This document shows, one piece after another, positions 42,060-50,349 of a stretch of DNA of 64,000 nt. Position 1 is the stretch's first letter. Each line of letters starts with the position of its first letter. The stretch spans positions 1,240,001 to 1,304,000 of the forward strand of contig NZ_CP108100.1 of assembly GCF_036195045.1 (NCBI RefSeq), in the 5' to 3' direction. This DNA comes from Streptomyces sp. NBC_00236. GTDB taxonomy: Bacteria; Actinomycetota; Actinomycetes; Streptomycetales; Streptomycetaceae. The notes under the pieces were generated by a model. That model made no database searches. It saw nothing but the letters and a program-made list of their open reading frames with translations, and was not told where the DNA came from. Made by a program: the position numbers and the translations under genes.

Positions 42060-42443
42060 TCAGGCGGCCTTCGGGGCGTTGACGTCGCTCGGGAGGGCCT
42101 TCTGGGCAACCTCGACGAGAGCGGCGAACGCGTTGGCGTCGTTGACCGCGAGCTCGGCCAGGATCTTGCGGTCCACCTCGATGTTGGCGGCCTTCAGACC
42201 CTGGATGAGGCGGTTGTACGTCATGCCGTTCTGGCGGGCAGCGGCGTTGATGCGCTGGATCCACAGCTGACGGAAGTCGCCCTTGCGCTTCTTGCGGTCG
42301 TTGTAGTTGTAGACCAGGGAGTGGGTGACCTGCTCCTTGGCCTTGCGGTACAGGCGCGAGCGCTGACCGCGGTAACCGCTGGCGGCCTCGAGAATTGCCC
42401 GGCGCTTCTTGTGGGCGTTGACTGCCCGCTTGACGCGTGCCAC
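42060..42443 (-). CDS. rplT: 50S ribosomal protein L20
   Basis: 127 residues, early-assembling 23S rRNA-binding protein. The basic N-terminal extension [19 protein letters not shown] and globular region [23 protein letters not shown] are diagnostic. In other bacteria L20 represses its own operon by binding the mRNA; the leader upstream of infC makes this possible here. It lies 107 bp after rpmI. Confidence 0.98.
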   Translation of the reverse strand: MARVKRAVNAHKKRRAILEAASGYRGQRSRLYRKAKEQVTHSLVYNYNDRKKRKGDFRQLWIQRINAAARQNGMTYNRLIQGLKAANIEVDRKILAELAVNDANAFAALVEVAQKALPSDVNAPKAA

Positions 42444-42550
42444 TTGTTAACTCCTTGTAGCGGGGCCGTGGTCGTACTCACACGGCCCGGAAACGAATTG
42501 GTCCCGGTCGGATCGAGGGCGCGTCCCCGGTGTCACCGGGGACGACGGCC

Positions 42551-42745
42551 TCACTTGCCGAGAAGCTTCTTGATCTTCTTGGCGTCGGCCGGAGCCACGA
42601 CGACCGTGCCGGTCAGCGAGCGGGTCTTCTTGGACGACTTGTGCTCGAGAAGGTGGCGCTTGCCGGCCCTCTCGCGGAGCACCTTGCCGGAGCCGGTGAT
42701 CTTGAAGCGCTTGCTGGCACCGCTGTGCGTCTTGTTCTTCGGCAT
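42551..42745 (-). CDS. rpmI: 50S ribosomal protein L35
   Basis: 64 residues, the usual L35 length. [22 protein letters not shown] and [14 protein letters not shown] are the family signature. Middle gene of infC-rpmI-rplT, 120 bp after infC. Confidence 0.98.
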   Translation of the reverse strand: MPKNKTHSGASKRFKITGSGKVLRERAGKRHLLEHKSSKKTRSLTGTVVVAPADAKKIKKLLGK

Positions 42746-42865
42746 CGCGCCGTTCTCTCCTCGTCAGTGGCGCCCCTCTCGGTGCGGGCACCGGACTGCA
42801 GGGGCGTCAGATCTTGGTGGGATTCCGGGGGGACCCGGGGGCGCCTGGATGGCAGCCCCCGAAGG

Positions 42866-43531
42866 TCACGCCTCGGAAGGTGTCTCGGCCGGAGCCTCGG
42901 AGGTCGCCTCGGCGGGAGCCTCGGCAGCCTCGTCCGCAGCCTCGGCGTCGGGGGTGTGTCCCTGACGCTCCGCCTTGCGGGCGGCCTGGGCCTCGCGGGC
43001 CTCGGCCATGGCTTCGGTCTTCTTCTTGTGCGGGCCCAGAACCATGATCATGTTCCGGCCGTCCTGCTTCGGGTTGGACTCGATGAAGCCGAGTTCCTCC
43101 ACGTCCGAAGCGAGACGCTGAAGCAGTCGGAAACCCAGCTCGGGGCGGGACTGCTCACGACCACGGAACATGATCGTGATCTTGACCTTGTCGCCCTGCT
43201 TGAGGAACCGGACGACGTGACCCTTCTTGGTGTCATAGTCGTGCGGGTCGATCTTCGGCCGGAGCTTCATCTCCTTGATGACCGTGTGCGCCTGGTTCTT
43301 GCGCGCCTCACGGGCCTTCATGGCCGACTCGTACTTGAACTTCCCGTAGTCCATGAGCTTGCACACGGGCGGACGGGCGGTAGCCGCCACCTCGACCAGG
43401 TCGAGGTCGTACTCCTGTGCGAGTTCCAGGGCCTTGGCAAGCGGAACAATCCCGACCTGCTCGCCGCTGGGACCGACAAGTCGCACCTCGGGTACGCGAA
43501 TCCGGTCGTTGATGCGGGGCTCGGCGCTGAT
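42866..43531 (-). CDS. infC: Translation initiation factor IF-3, probable AUC start
   Basis: 221 residues. Binds the 30S subunit and checks start codons. N domain [24 protein letters not shown], linker, C domain [22 protein letters not shown]. An Ala/Glu-rich tail of about 40 residues ([15 protein letters not shown]) extends beyond the E. coli length, as in other actinomycetes. The only codon with a good Shine-Dalgarno (GAGGAGG, 43542-43536) is ATC 43531, immediately before SAEPRIN. In-frame GTG codons further up lack one and overlap leader RNA. Non-AUG starts are known for infC. Confidence 0.95.
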   Translation of the reverse strand: MSAEPRINDRIRVPEVRLVGPSGEQVGIVPLAKALELAQEYDLDLVEVAATARPPVCKLMDYGKFKYESAMKAREARKNQAHTVIKEMKLRPKIDPHDYDTKKGHVVRFLKQGDKVKITIMFRGREQSRPELGFRLLQRLASDVEELGFIESNPKQDGRNMIMVLGPHKKKTEAMAEAREAQAARKAERQGHTPDAEAADEAAEAPAEATSEAPAETPSEA

Positions 43532-43615
43532 GGATCCTCCTCGGTAGCACCACGCGGCCGCCTGGCGGACAGCCACGTAACGTCTGTTTCGACAGACCAA
43601 CCGTGCAGGACCATG

Positions 43616-43646
43616 AAAAAAGCCCCACCGGGACACAGGCGGGGCT
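43616..43646 (-). terminator. Intrinsic attenuator in the infC leader
   Basis: Minus strand AGCCCCGCC, 8-nt loop, GGTGGGGCT (9-bp stem, one G-U), then six T. It lies 85 nt before the infC AUC and far downstream of the promoter, so it is placed to attenuate the operon. Upstream stems include CCACCTGACCG/CGGTCAGGTGG and CCATCGT/ACGATGG. Confidence 0.75.
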
Positions 43647-43825
43647 CCAGAACAACCGGAACACCGCCGCGGTCAACCGCGGGGCGCATCGGGCGGCTCC
43701 ATCGTCCGTACGGAACGATGGGCGCCACCTGACCGGATGACCCGCCGTCCTGGGGACGGTCAGGTGGGAGATCGGAGCCTCCACTTGTGGGCCGGGCACA
43801 TAGATGCCCAGCCGGTCGTTACACA

Positions 43826-43857
43826 AGGTTAGCAGCTCCCCCGGGCGTGCGCTAACC
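43826..43857 (-). promoter_or_regulatory. Putative infC operon promoter with inverted repeat
   Basis: Minus strand TTAGCG (43855-43850), 18 nt, TAACCT (43831-43826). GGTTAGC (43827-43833) and GCTAACC (43851-43857) form an inverted repeat around it. The leader to the AUC would be about 290 nt. Confidence 0.45.
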
Positions 43858-43917
43858 AGTGGTGGTACGGCACTCCCGCGGACGGAACGGGTCTGCCGTG
43901 GGCCTATCGTATGGCGC

Positions 43918-44280
43918 ATGAGTGACGCGACCCCCACCAGTGATTCCCCCGGCTTCGACGAGATGGCCCGCGACATCGCGGAGGTGCCGGCGGTCGAGGT
44001 GATCGTGACGGTCGCGGTCAATCTGATGAGCGCCGCCGCCGTGAAGCTCGGACTGACCGAGGACGGCGACGAGCACAAGGACCTCGACGAGGCCCGCAAG
44101 CTGGTCCACGCGCTGGCCGGTCTGCTGGACGCCAGCACGACGGAGATCAGCTCCTTCCACGCGGCACCGCTGCGGGACGGCCTGAAGTCCCTGCAGCTCG
44201 CGTTCCGCGAGGCCTCGCTCGTACCGGACGAGCCCGGCCACGGCCCCGGCGAGAAGTACACCGGCCCGGTCTTCGGCTGA
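43918..44280 (+). CDS. DUF1844 domain protein
   Basis: 120 residues. DUF1844 recognised from VEVIVTVAVNLMSAAAVKLGL and EARKLVHALAGLLDA; acidic and helical, next to infC in actinobacteria generally as I recall. Function unknown. -10-like TATCGT (43905-43910) is seven bases before ATG 43918, suggesting a leaderless mRNA. It is divergent from the infC leader. Confidence 0.85.
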   Translation: MSDATPTSDSPGFDEMARDIAEVPAVEVIVTVAVNLMSAAAVKLGLTEDGDEHKDLDEARKLVHALAGLLDASTTEISSFHAAPLRDGLKSLQLAFREASLVPDEPGHGPGEKYTGPVFG

Positions 44281-44306
44281 TCCTGCTCCGCTCCGCCTCT
44301 TCCACA

Positions 44307-44344
44307 CCGTGAGCCCCCTGCCCGACCCGGCAGGGGGCTCACGG
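44307..44344. terminator. Strong 16-bp convergent hairpin
   Basis: 44307-44322 pairs perfectly with 44329-44344 (core GAGCCCCCTGCC/GGCAGGGGGCTC), 6-nt loop. It overlaps the 3' end of the aquaporin relic. Confidence 0.85.
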
Positions 44345-44638
44345 CGTCCGCGACAGGATCAGATGCGGACGCGCTGCGGCTGCCGGCCCGGGACGGGGCG
44401 GGTCCGCCGTCCGCACGTCGATCCGCCGGGCGGTCAGCATCCCCGGCGTCACCACCGAAGTGAGAGGGCAGCCGGATATCGGACCCAGCGCGCAGGCGAG
44501 GGCGAGCAGCACGAATCCGAAGGACAGGGCGATGCCGGCCGTCCCTGGGTACTCGGCGCCGAGCACCGCTGATCCGACTCCGAAGAACACCAGCGGCAGC
44601 GTGCCGAGAAACTCCGGCACAGCCGTCCGCGTCTGCAT
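44339..44638 (-). pseudogene. Truncated aquaporin/MIP-family relic
   Basis: 99 codons. The first 70 resemble the N-terminus of an AqpZ/GlpF channel: EFLGTLPLVFFGVGSAVLGAEYPGTAGIALSFGFVLLALA, ALGPISGC. The hallmark NPA has become TSV (GCPLTSVVTPGMLTARRI), and the remaining four helices are missing. The tail (DPPRPGPAAAARPHL) looks random and runs into the terminator. A full channel has about 230-250 residues. Probably a decayed remnant. Confidence 0.7.
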
Positions 44639-44730
44639 ACGACTACCGTGCGACGATCGGGAGAATCGTCAGATTTCCCCGCAGATCTCCGGCGTGTGGC
44701 CGCTTTGCGCGCGTTGGGCCGTTCGGGTGA

Positions 44731-45459
44731 TCAGCGCGTGAACAGGGCCTCACCGGGCGTGTGCGTGTCGGCCGGGAGCAGCGCGAGGTCCAGGCCACGG
44801 ACCAGCCGGGCACGCAGCACCTCGTTCGCCGCCAGCGACCGCGCGACCCGCCCGGCCGCCTCCGCGGGATCGGCGTCCGCCGCCAGCACCAGGGCGAGGG
44901 TGCCGTCGGCGCGGCCCGGTCCCAGATGGGCCCGGAGCACGGCGGGCTCGGCGGCGACGGCGTCCCGCACCGCCGCCGTGACGGCGGGGTCGTCGAGCGG
45001 GTCGGCGCTGGTACGGCCCTCGGCGAGGGCGCGCAGGGCGGAGCCGGCCAGCTCGAAGGCCACCGGCCCGGCGAGGTCGAGCACCACCGTGTCGGCCTTC
45101 TCGTGCGCGGCCGCCTGGAGTGCCTGGTGCAGGGGTACGGCGACGGGGCGGGCCTGCGGGTCCCAGCGGGCCAGTGAGGCGGTGGAGGTGAAGGCGGGCA
45201 GGGCGCGGCGGTCACCGGCCTGGAGGGTGGGGACCGCCATGTCGCTGGTCTTCTCCCGGCGCAGCCCCTTCTCGTCCTCCTCCACCTCGCCGAGGACGGC
45301 CACCACGGGAACGAGGAGGCGGGCCCCCTTGAGTGCTTCGAGCACCGGGCCCACGGCCTTGCGGTCCTCGGCCCAGGCGGCGAGCGCCGCGGTGAGGGCG
45401 GGGTCGGCCGTGCCGTCGTCGTCGGAGTATCCGGAGTCCGGAATGTTCTTCTGCGCCAC
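44731..45459 (-). CDS. SseB-like family protein
   Basis: 242 residues. N-terminal SseB domain (AALAAWAEDRKAVGPVLEALKGARLLVPVVAVLGE, FTSTASLARWDPQARPVAVPLHQALQAA) plus a C-terminal Ala-rich domain. E. coli SseB affects serine sensitivity; the actinobacterial role is unknown. GTG 45459 gives the usual AQKNIPDSGYSDDDG start, and TACGCT lies six bases upstream, so leaderless. ATG 45489 would place the -10 inside the gene. Confidence 0.8.
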   Translation of the reverse strand: MAQKNIPDSGYSDDDGTADPALTAALAAWAEDRKAVGPVLEALKGARLLVPVVAVLGEVEEDEKGLRREKTSDMAVPTLQAGDRRALPAFTSTASLARWDPQARPVAVPLHQALQAAAHEKADTVVLDLAGPVAFELAGSALRALAEGRTSADPLDDPAVTAAVRDAVAAEPAVLRAHLGPGRADGTLALVLAADADPAEAAGRVARSLAANEVLRARLVRGLDLALLPADTHTPGEALFTR

Positions 45460-45545
45460 AGGGCGAGCGTAGTGCCTGGGCATTCTCATCCCGCCGACAG
45501 GTCGGACTCAGCCGTCTCTCAGCCGCGGTTCCTGGCGTCGGGGTC

Positions 45546-46472
45546 ATGCCCCGACACAGAAGCCGCAGATCCGCGCTGTCCGCGACCGTGGCGGCCGCGG
45601 CCGCGCTGGCCTGTCCGGCCGTCGCAGGCGCGTATCCGGCCGGCCGGCCGCCGGATCACGCGCCCGCCGCCGCGGCTTCCGTATCGTCCGTCCCATCGGC
45701 CGCGACCGCTCCGGTCGCGGCGGAGAGCGAGGAGCCGGTGGTGGAACTCGACGCGGAACTGGCCGCGGCCGTCGTGCCGCTGCTGGCCGGTTCGGGCACG
45801 GCGACCGTCTCGGTGGCCGTCCTGGACGATGCCGGCGGAACGCGGGCGGTGTACGGGGGCGAGGACGCGACGTACGACACCGCCAGCATCGTCAAGGTCG
45901 ACATTCTCGCGGCGCTGCTGCTCCGGGCCCAGGACGAGGACCGTGTGCTGACGGCGGGCGAACGCGCTCACGCGGTCGCGATGATCGAGCGGAGCGACAA
46001 CGAGGCCGCCACCGCGCTGCTGGCGGCCGTGGGCGGGGCGTCCGCCCTGGACGCGGCCAACGAGCGGCTCGGTCTCACCGCGACGACGGCCGCGCAGGCC
46101 TGGGGGCTGACCCGGACCACCGCGGCCGACCAGCTGACGCTGCTGGAGGCGGTGTTCGGCACCGGCACGGACACGGAGCTGACTCAGGCGTCCCGGACGT
46201 ATCTGCGCGGCCTGATGGCACAGGTCGAGGCCGACCAGCAGTGGGGGGTGTCGGCGGCGGGCAGTACCTGGGCGCTCAAGAACGGCTGGATGCCGCGCAC
46301 CGCCACCGGGCTGTGGAACATCAACAGCATCGGGCAGGTGGCGTCGGACGGGCGGACCTGTCTGGTGGCGGTGCTGTCCGCCGGCCAGCCGACCAAGGAG
46401 GCGGGCGTCGCGCTCGTGGAGGCGGTGGCGAAGGCGGCCGTGGAGGTCGTACGGGGCGGCTCCGCCGGGTGA
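45546..46472 (+). CDS. Secreted class A beta-lactamase-like serine hydrolase
   Basis: 308 residues. Signal peptide MPRHRSRRSALSATVAAAAAL to about residue 29, then an Ala/Pro-rich linker. The active-site residues are S114-x-x-K117 (TASIVKVD), S150-D151-N152 and LKNGWMP replacing K-T-G with K-N-G. The fold is class A beta-lactamase/PBP-like, but the altered third motif makes true lactamase activity uncertain. Convergent with the protease gene (7-bp gap). Confidence 0.82.
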   Translation: MPRHRSRRSALSATVAAAAALACPAVAGAYPAGRPPDHAPAAAASVSSVPSAATAPVAAESEEPVVELDAELAAAVVPLLAGSGTATVSVAVLDDAGGTRAVYGGEDATYDTASIVKVDILAALLLRAQDEDRVLTAGERAHAVAMIERSDNEAATALLAAVGGASALDAANERLGLTATTAAQAWGLTRTTAADQLTLLEAVFGTGTDTELTQASRTYLRGLMAQVEADQQWGVSAAGSTWALKNGWMPRTATGLWNINSIGQVASDGRTCLVAVLSAGQPTKEAGVALVEAVAKAAVEVVRGGSAG

Positions 46473-46479
46473 GGCGCGG

Positions 46480-47673
46480 TCAGCGGCGGAGGGCGGAGCG
46501 GCCGCCCCGGCCACGCCACAGGACGACGGCCAGGGCCAGCAGGACCGCGCCGAGGCCGCCGGCCGCCGGGGCGAACCAGCCGGCGGGGCCGTCGTCCGCG
46601 CGGGGCGGGGTGGGGCCGGAGCCGAAGTACTGCTTGCGGTAACCGCCCGCGGCGGAGTCGGTACGCAGCCCGGCGGGGCTCAGGGAGCCGCCCGCCTCGA
46701 TGGCCGCGGCCGGGTCGACGATGCCGTAGCCCCGGGCGTCGTCGCGGCCGGCGGACGGGGAGTCGCGGGCGGTGTCCGTGAGGAGCTTCTTGATCTGGGC
46801 GGGCGTCAGGCCCGGGTGCGCGGCCCGCACCAGCGCGACCGCGCCGGAGACGAACGCCGAGGCCGCGGAGGTGCCCCACTCCACGTAGTACTTGCGGTCG
46901 GGTGCGGGGACGACGATGTCGACCCCGGGCGCGCTCACGGTGGCGTACCAGCGGCGGGTGGAGAACGAGGCGTGGGTGCCGTACCTGTCGACCGCGGCGA
47001 CCGCGATCACGCCCGGGTAGGCGGCCGGGTACGAGATGTGGTCGCCCTTCTCGCCCCCGTTGCCGGACGAGGCGACGACGACCGCGCCCTTCTTCAGCGC
47101 GTACTGGATGGCGGCGTCCTCGCCGGGTTCGGGGTGCGCGGACTCGCTGTCGTCGCCGAGGGAGAGGTTGATGACGTCGGCGCCGTGGTCGGCGGCCCAG
47201 CGGATGCCGTCGGCGAGGGCGGTGCCGCGGGTCTTGCGGGCCTTGGCACGGGCCGGGTCGCTCGCTTCGAGGATGACCCGGACGGGGAGGATCCGCGCCT
47301 CGGGCGCGATGCCGATGACCCCCTCGCCGTCTCCGCTGCCGTGGCCCCGGCCTGCGATGATCCCGGCCATCGCGGTGCCGTGCCTGGCCCATGAGCGGTC
47401 GCCGCGTCCGGCGCCGAACCCGATCATGTCCTTGCCGGGGAGCACCTGGCCCGTCAGGTCGGGCAGGCTGCCGTCGACCCCGGTGTCGACGACGGCGACG
47501 GTGACGCCCTTGCCGCGGGTGGTCTGCCAGGCCCGGTCCGTGTGGAGGGCGTCCAGGCCCCACTGCTGGGCCCGGATGGTGTCCGCCCCGGCCGGGGCGG
47601 CGGGCAGGAGCGCGAACGCGGTGGCGGCGCAGACCGCGCCGAGGAGTCTGCGGGGGCGGACGCGGCGGGTCAT
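46480..47673 (-). CDS. Mycosin-like membrane-anchored subtilase (S8)
   Basis: 397 residues. Signal peptide to about 30; catalytic Asp63 (VAVVDTGVDG), His98 (RHGTAMAGI), oxyanion Asn205 (SSGNGG), Ser269 (WGTSAASAF); C-terminal membrane segment about 365-388 followed by RGRGGRSALRR. This is the mycosin layout used with type VII secretion, but no ESX gene is in the window. ATG 47673 overlaps the stop of the upstream Pro-rich protein gene (ATGA), so the two are made together. Confidence 0.88.
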   Translation of the reverse strand: MTRRVRPRRLLGAVCAATAFALLPAAPAGADTIRAQQWGLDALHTDRAWQTTRGKGVTVAVVDTGVDGSLPDLTGQVLPGKDMIGFGAGRGDRSWARHGTAMAGIIAGRGHGSGDGEGVIGIAPEARILPVRVILEASDPARAKARKTRGTALADGIRWAADHGADVINLSLGDDSESAHPEPGEDAAIQYALKKGAVVVASSGNGGEKGDHISYPAAYPGVIAVAAVDRYGTHASFSTRRWYATVSAPGVDIVVPAPDRKYYVEWGTSAASAFVSGAVALVRAAHPGLTPAQIKKLLTDTARDSPSAGRDDARGYGIVDPAAAIEAGGSLSPAGLRTDSAAGGYRKQYFGSGPTPPRADDGPAGWFAPAAGGLGAVLLALAVVLWRGRGGRSALRR

Positions 47674-48947
47674 TCGGGCTTCTCCGTGAGATCGGCGACG
47701 GTCCTGCGCAGTCCCCGCTCGACGCGGTCGGCCACACCCTTGGCCTCGTGCCCGAGTCCGGCCTGGGCGGCCGCCGTGGTCGCGTTCACCGCCATGGCCT
47801 TCCCGGCCGGCTGCGGGTCGGCGACCTTGCGTCCGTCGGCGAACCCGGAGACGGCGAACACCACGACGGGAACCTCGGTCAGTACGTGCACGGTCCAGCT
47901 GGCACGCTGCCGGTCGCCGAATCCGGCGGCGGGGCTGTTCCTCACCGCGTAGGCGCGCGGCATCAGGTCGGTGCGGGCGTCGAGGTGCTCCCCGGCGTAC
48001 CGGGAACCGAGCGCGCGCATCGCGTCGGTGTCGCCCTCGGTGAAGACCATTCCGACCGTGGTGACGCTGCTGCTCGTCGCGTCGCTGTACGTGGCGCGGA
48101 GCAGCCGGGCGCAGCCGACCGGCCGGAGGGTCTTGAGCAGCAGCGGGTCGAGTGCGCCCGTGCAGCCGCTGTCCGGGGCCACGGCGATCCTGGTCCAGAC
48201 CCGGTCGGCGCCGCCGGGGCCCGCGCCGTCGCCGTTGAGCGTCCGGGGGAAGAGCGTGTCGACCGGGATGCTGTGCCAGGCCTCGCGGCCCACGGTGTAG
48301 GCGCTGTGGGCGGCGGGATCGGCCGAGGAGTCGCTGATGAGCCAACTGCCGGTGGCGGCCCCGCCGATCAGCCCGAGTCCGAGCACGACGCAGACCGCGG
48401 CCGCCGCCGTCCTGAAGGGGTGCCGGGTGCGCACGGGCCGGAGCCGGGTGGTGGTCTCGGCGGGTGTCTCGGCCGGCGGGTGGGTGTGCGGGGGCCGGTA
48501 CGGGTACGGGGCCGCTGCCCCGGGCCGGGCCGGCGGGCCGCCGAGTTCCACGGCGCCCACGGGCCGCCGCCGGGTCGCCGCGGGAGGTGCGGCGGGCGGG
48601 CGCGGTGGGAACGCCGGGGTGGTGGAGGGCGCGGGCGCCAGGTCGGGCCGTGCCGGGGGGACGGGGCGCAGGCGGGCGGTCGTCTCCACGGGGGGCGGCG
48701 CGGCCGGGGGTTCCGTGGTGGCCGGGGGTTCGGTGATGGCCGGGGGCCGTGGCGGGACGGGCGGGACCGGGGCCGGGGGTCCGGCCGGGGCCGGGGCGCT
48801 CGTCGCGGGCGCGGGTGCGCGGTCGTCCCCGGGCGGGGTGTCGGGGCGGGCGGGGGTGTCCGCGGCGGGGCCGGCGGGCTCCGGAGGGGACGGCGGCGGG
48901 GTGGTCGGGCGTGGCGGGACGGGAGCGCGCTGCGCCTCGGTACTCAT
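47670..48947 (-). CDS. Proline-rich single-pass membrane protein
   Basis: 425 residues. A cytosolic Pro/Ala/Thr-rich region (1 to about 180) includes TTARLRPV and TTRLRPV repeats; then one membrane helix (AAAAVCVVLGLGLIGGAATGSWL) and an extracellular domain of about 215 residues with two Cys (SGCTGALDPLLLKTLRPVGCARLL). I recognise no named family. Its translational coupling to the mycosin-like protease makes it a candidate substrate, partner or regulator. ATG 48947 follows AGGGGGGCGG. Confidence 0.75.
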   Translation of the reverse strand: MSTEAQRAPVPPRPTTPPPSPPEPAGPAADTPARPDTPPGDDRAPAPATSAPAPAGPPAPVPPVPPRPPAITEPPATTEPPAAPPPVETTARLRPVPPARPDLAPAPSTTPAFPPRPPAAPPAATRRRPVGAVELGGPPARPGAAAPYPYRPPHTHPPAETPAETTTRLRPVRTRHPFRTAAAAVCVVLGLGLIGGAATGSWLISDSSADPAAHSAYTVGREAWHSIPVDTLFPRTLNGDGAGPGGADRVWTRIAVAPDSGCTGALDPLLLKTLRPVGCARLLRATYSDATSSSVTTVGMVFTEGDTDAMRALGSRYAGEHLDARTDLMPRAYAVRNSPAAGFGDRQRASWTVHVLTEVPVVVFAVSGFADGRKVADPQPAGKAMAVNATTAAAQAGLGHEAKGVADRVERGLRRTVADLTEKPE

Positions 48948-49130
48948 CCGCCCCCCTGGTCCGTTCCGTACCGCACGCGGATCGGCTGCACCGGCAGGCC
49001 TGTTGCTCGCCGCGTGTCCGTCACTCTACGGGCTGCGGAGGCCGTGGTGGGAGCAGGCCGCCGGGCCGGCGAGCGATCTGCGCAGAACGTCCCCCTACCC
49101 AGCGGTACAGCCGTCTGGCAAGCTGCGGCC

Positions 49131-50333
49131 ATGACTGCCCGCGCCGCTGACCGGACCCGTTACAACCGGGCCACCGCCCATCTCGACGCCCCGATCGCCG
49201 TCGTCGATCTGGAGGCGTTCGACGCCAATGCCGACGATCTCGTCCGGCGTGCGGCGGGGAAGCCGATCCGGGTGGCGAGCAAGTCGGTGCGCTGCCGGGC
49301 GCTGCTGGAGCGGGTGCTGGCGCGGCCCGGGTTCGCCGGGATCATGTCGTTCACCCTCGCCGAGTCCCTGTGGCTGGCGCGGGCCGGGTTCGAGGACGTC
49401 CTGCTCGCCTATCCCTCGGCCGACCGCTCGGCCTTCGCGGAGCTGGCCGCCGATCCGAAACTGGCCGCCGCCGTGACCGTGATGGTGGACGACCACTCCC
49501 AGTTGGAACTGATCGACGCGGCGCGGGCGGGGGGCACGGAGGAGATCCGGGTCTGTCTGGAGCTCGACACCTCACTGCGGATGCTCGGCGGCCGGGTCAG
49601 GATCGGGGCACTGCGTTCGCCCCTGCGCTCCCCGGCCCAGCTGGCGGAACTGGCCAGGTCGGTCGCCCGCCGGCCCGGTTTCCGGCTGGTGGGGCTGATG
49701 GCGTACGAGGGTCACATCGCCGGGGTCGGCGACTCGCTCGCGGGACGGCCGCTGCGCTCCCGGGCGATCCGGCTGATGCAGGCCACCGGCCGCCGGGAGC
49801 TGGCTGTCCGGCGGGCCGAGGTGGTGCGGGCGGTACGGGCCGTGGCACCGGACCTGGAGTTCGTGAACGGCGGTGGCACCGGGAGCGTGCAGCACACCGC
49901 GGCGGAGGCCGCGGTCACGGAGATCGCGGCCGGTTCCGGCCTCTACGTGCCGCGGCTGTTCGACAACTACACCTCGTTCACGGCGCGCCCGGCGGCCCTG
50001 TTCGCCCAGCCCGTGGTGCGCCGGCCCGGGGTGGGTGTGGTGACGGTGCTCGGTGGCGGTTATCCGGCGTCCGGGGCCGCGGGGGCGGACCGGCTGCCGG
50101 TCCCGTATCTGCCGGAGGGGCTGCGGTACGACCCGCAGGAGGGCCCCGGCGAGGTGCAGACCCCGCTGCTCGGCGCCGCGGCCGACGATCTGCTGATCGG
50201 CGACAAGGTGTGGTTCCGGCACGCGAAGGCCGGTGAGCTGTGCGAGCGGTTCGACGAGCTCCAGCTCATCGAGGGGGACCGCGTGACGGCGACCGTGCCG
50301 ACGTACCGGGGCGAGGGCCGCACGTTCCTCTGA
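49131..50333 (+). CDS. Amino-acid deaminase/aldolase (alanine racemase N-terminal fold)
   Basis: 400 residues, PLP-dependent fold-III enzyme related to D-threonine aldolase and D-serine dehydratase. PIRVASKSVRCRALLERVL holds the PLP-Lys region; GLMAYEGHIAGVGD and EFVNGGGTGSVQHTA contribute to phosphate binding; the C-terminal GDKVWFRHAKAGELCERFDE has the metal-binding His/Cys seen in D-Thr aldolase/D-Ser dehydratases. Substrate not fixed. A CAAGCT -10-like box lies six bases before ATG 49131, so leaderless is possible. Confidence 0.82.
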   Translation: MTARAADRTRYNRATAHLDAPIAVVDLEAFDANADDLVRRAAGKPIRVASKSVRCRALLERVLARPGFAGIMSFTLAESLWLARAGFEDVLLAYPSADRSAFAELAADPKLAAAVTVMVDDHSQLELIDAARAGGTEEIRVCLELDTSLRMLGGRVRIGALRSPLRSPAQLAELARSVARRPGFRLVGLMAYEGHIAGVGDSLAGRPLRSRAIRLMQATGRRELAVRRAEVVRAVRAVAPDLEFVNGGGTGSVQHTAAEAAVTEIAAGSGLYVPRLFDNYTSFTARPAALFAQPVVRRPGVGVVTVLGGGYPASGAAGADRLPVPYLPEGLRYDPQEGPGEVQTPLLGAAADDLLIGDKVWFRHAKAGELCERFDELQLIEGDRVTATVPTYRGEGRTFL

Positions 50334-50349
50334 GCCGCCCGCCGGCCTC

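Noticed and set aside
43532..43636. IF-3 N-terminal extension using upstream in-frame codons
   Set aside because: The extra residues (such as [13 protein letters not shown]) match nothing in IF3, lack a Shine-Dalgarno and overlap the region just after the attenuator.
45546..46472. Calling the class A-like protein a resistance beta-lactamase
   Set aside because: The third active-site motif is K-N-G rather than K-T-G and the long linker suggests a cell-wall or unknown hydrolase; resistance is not supported.
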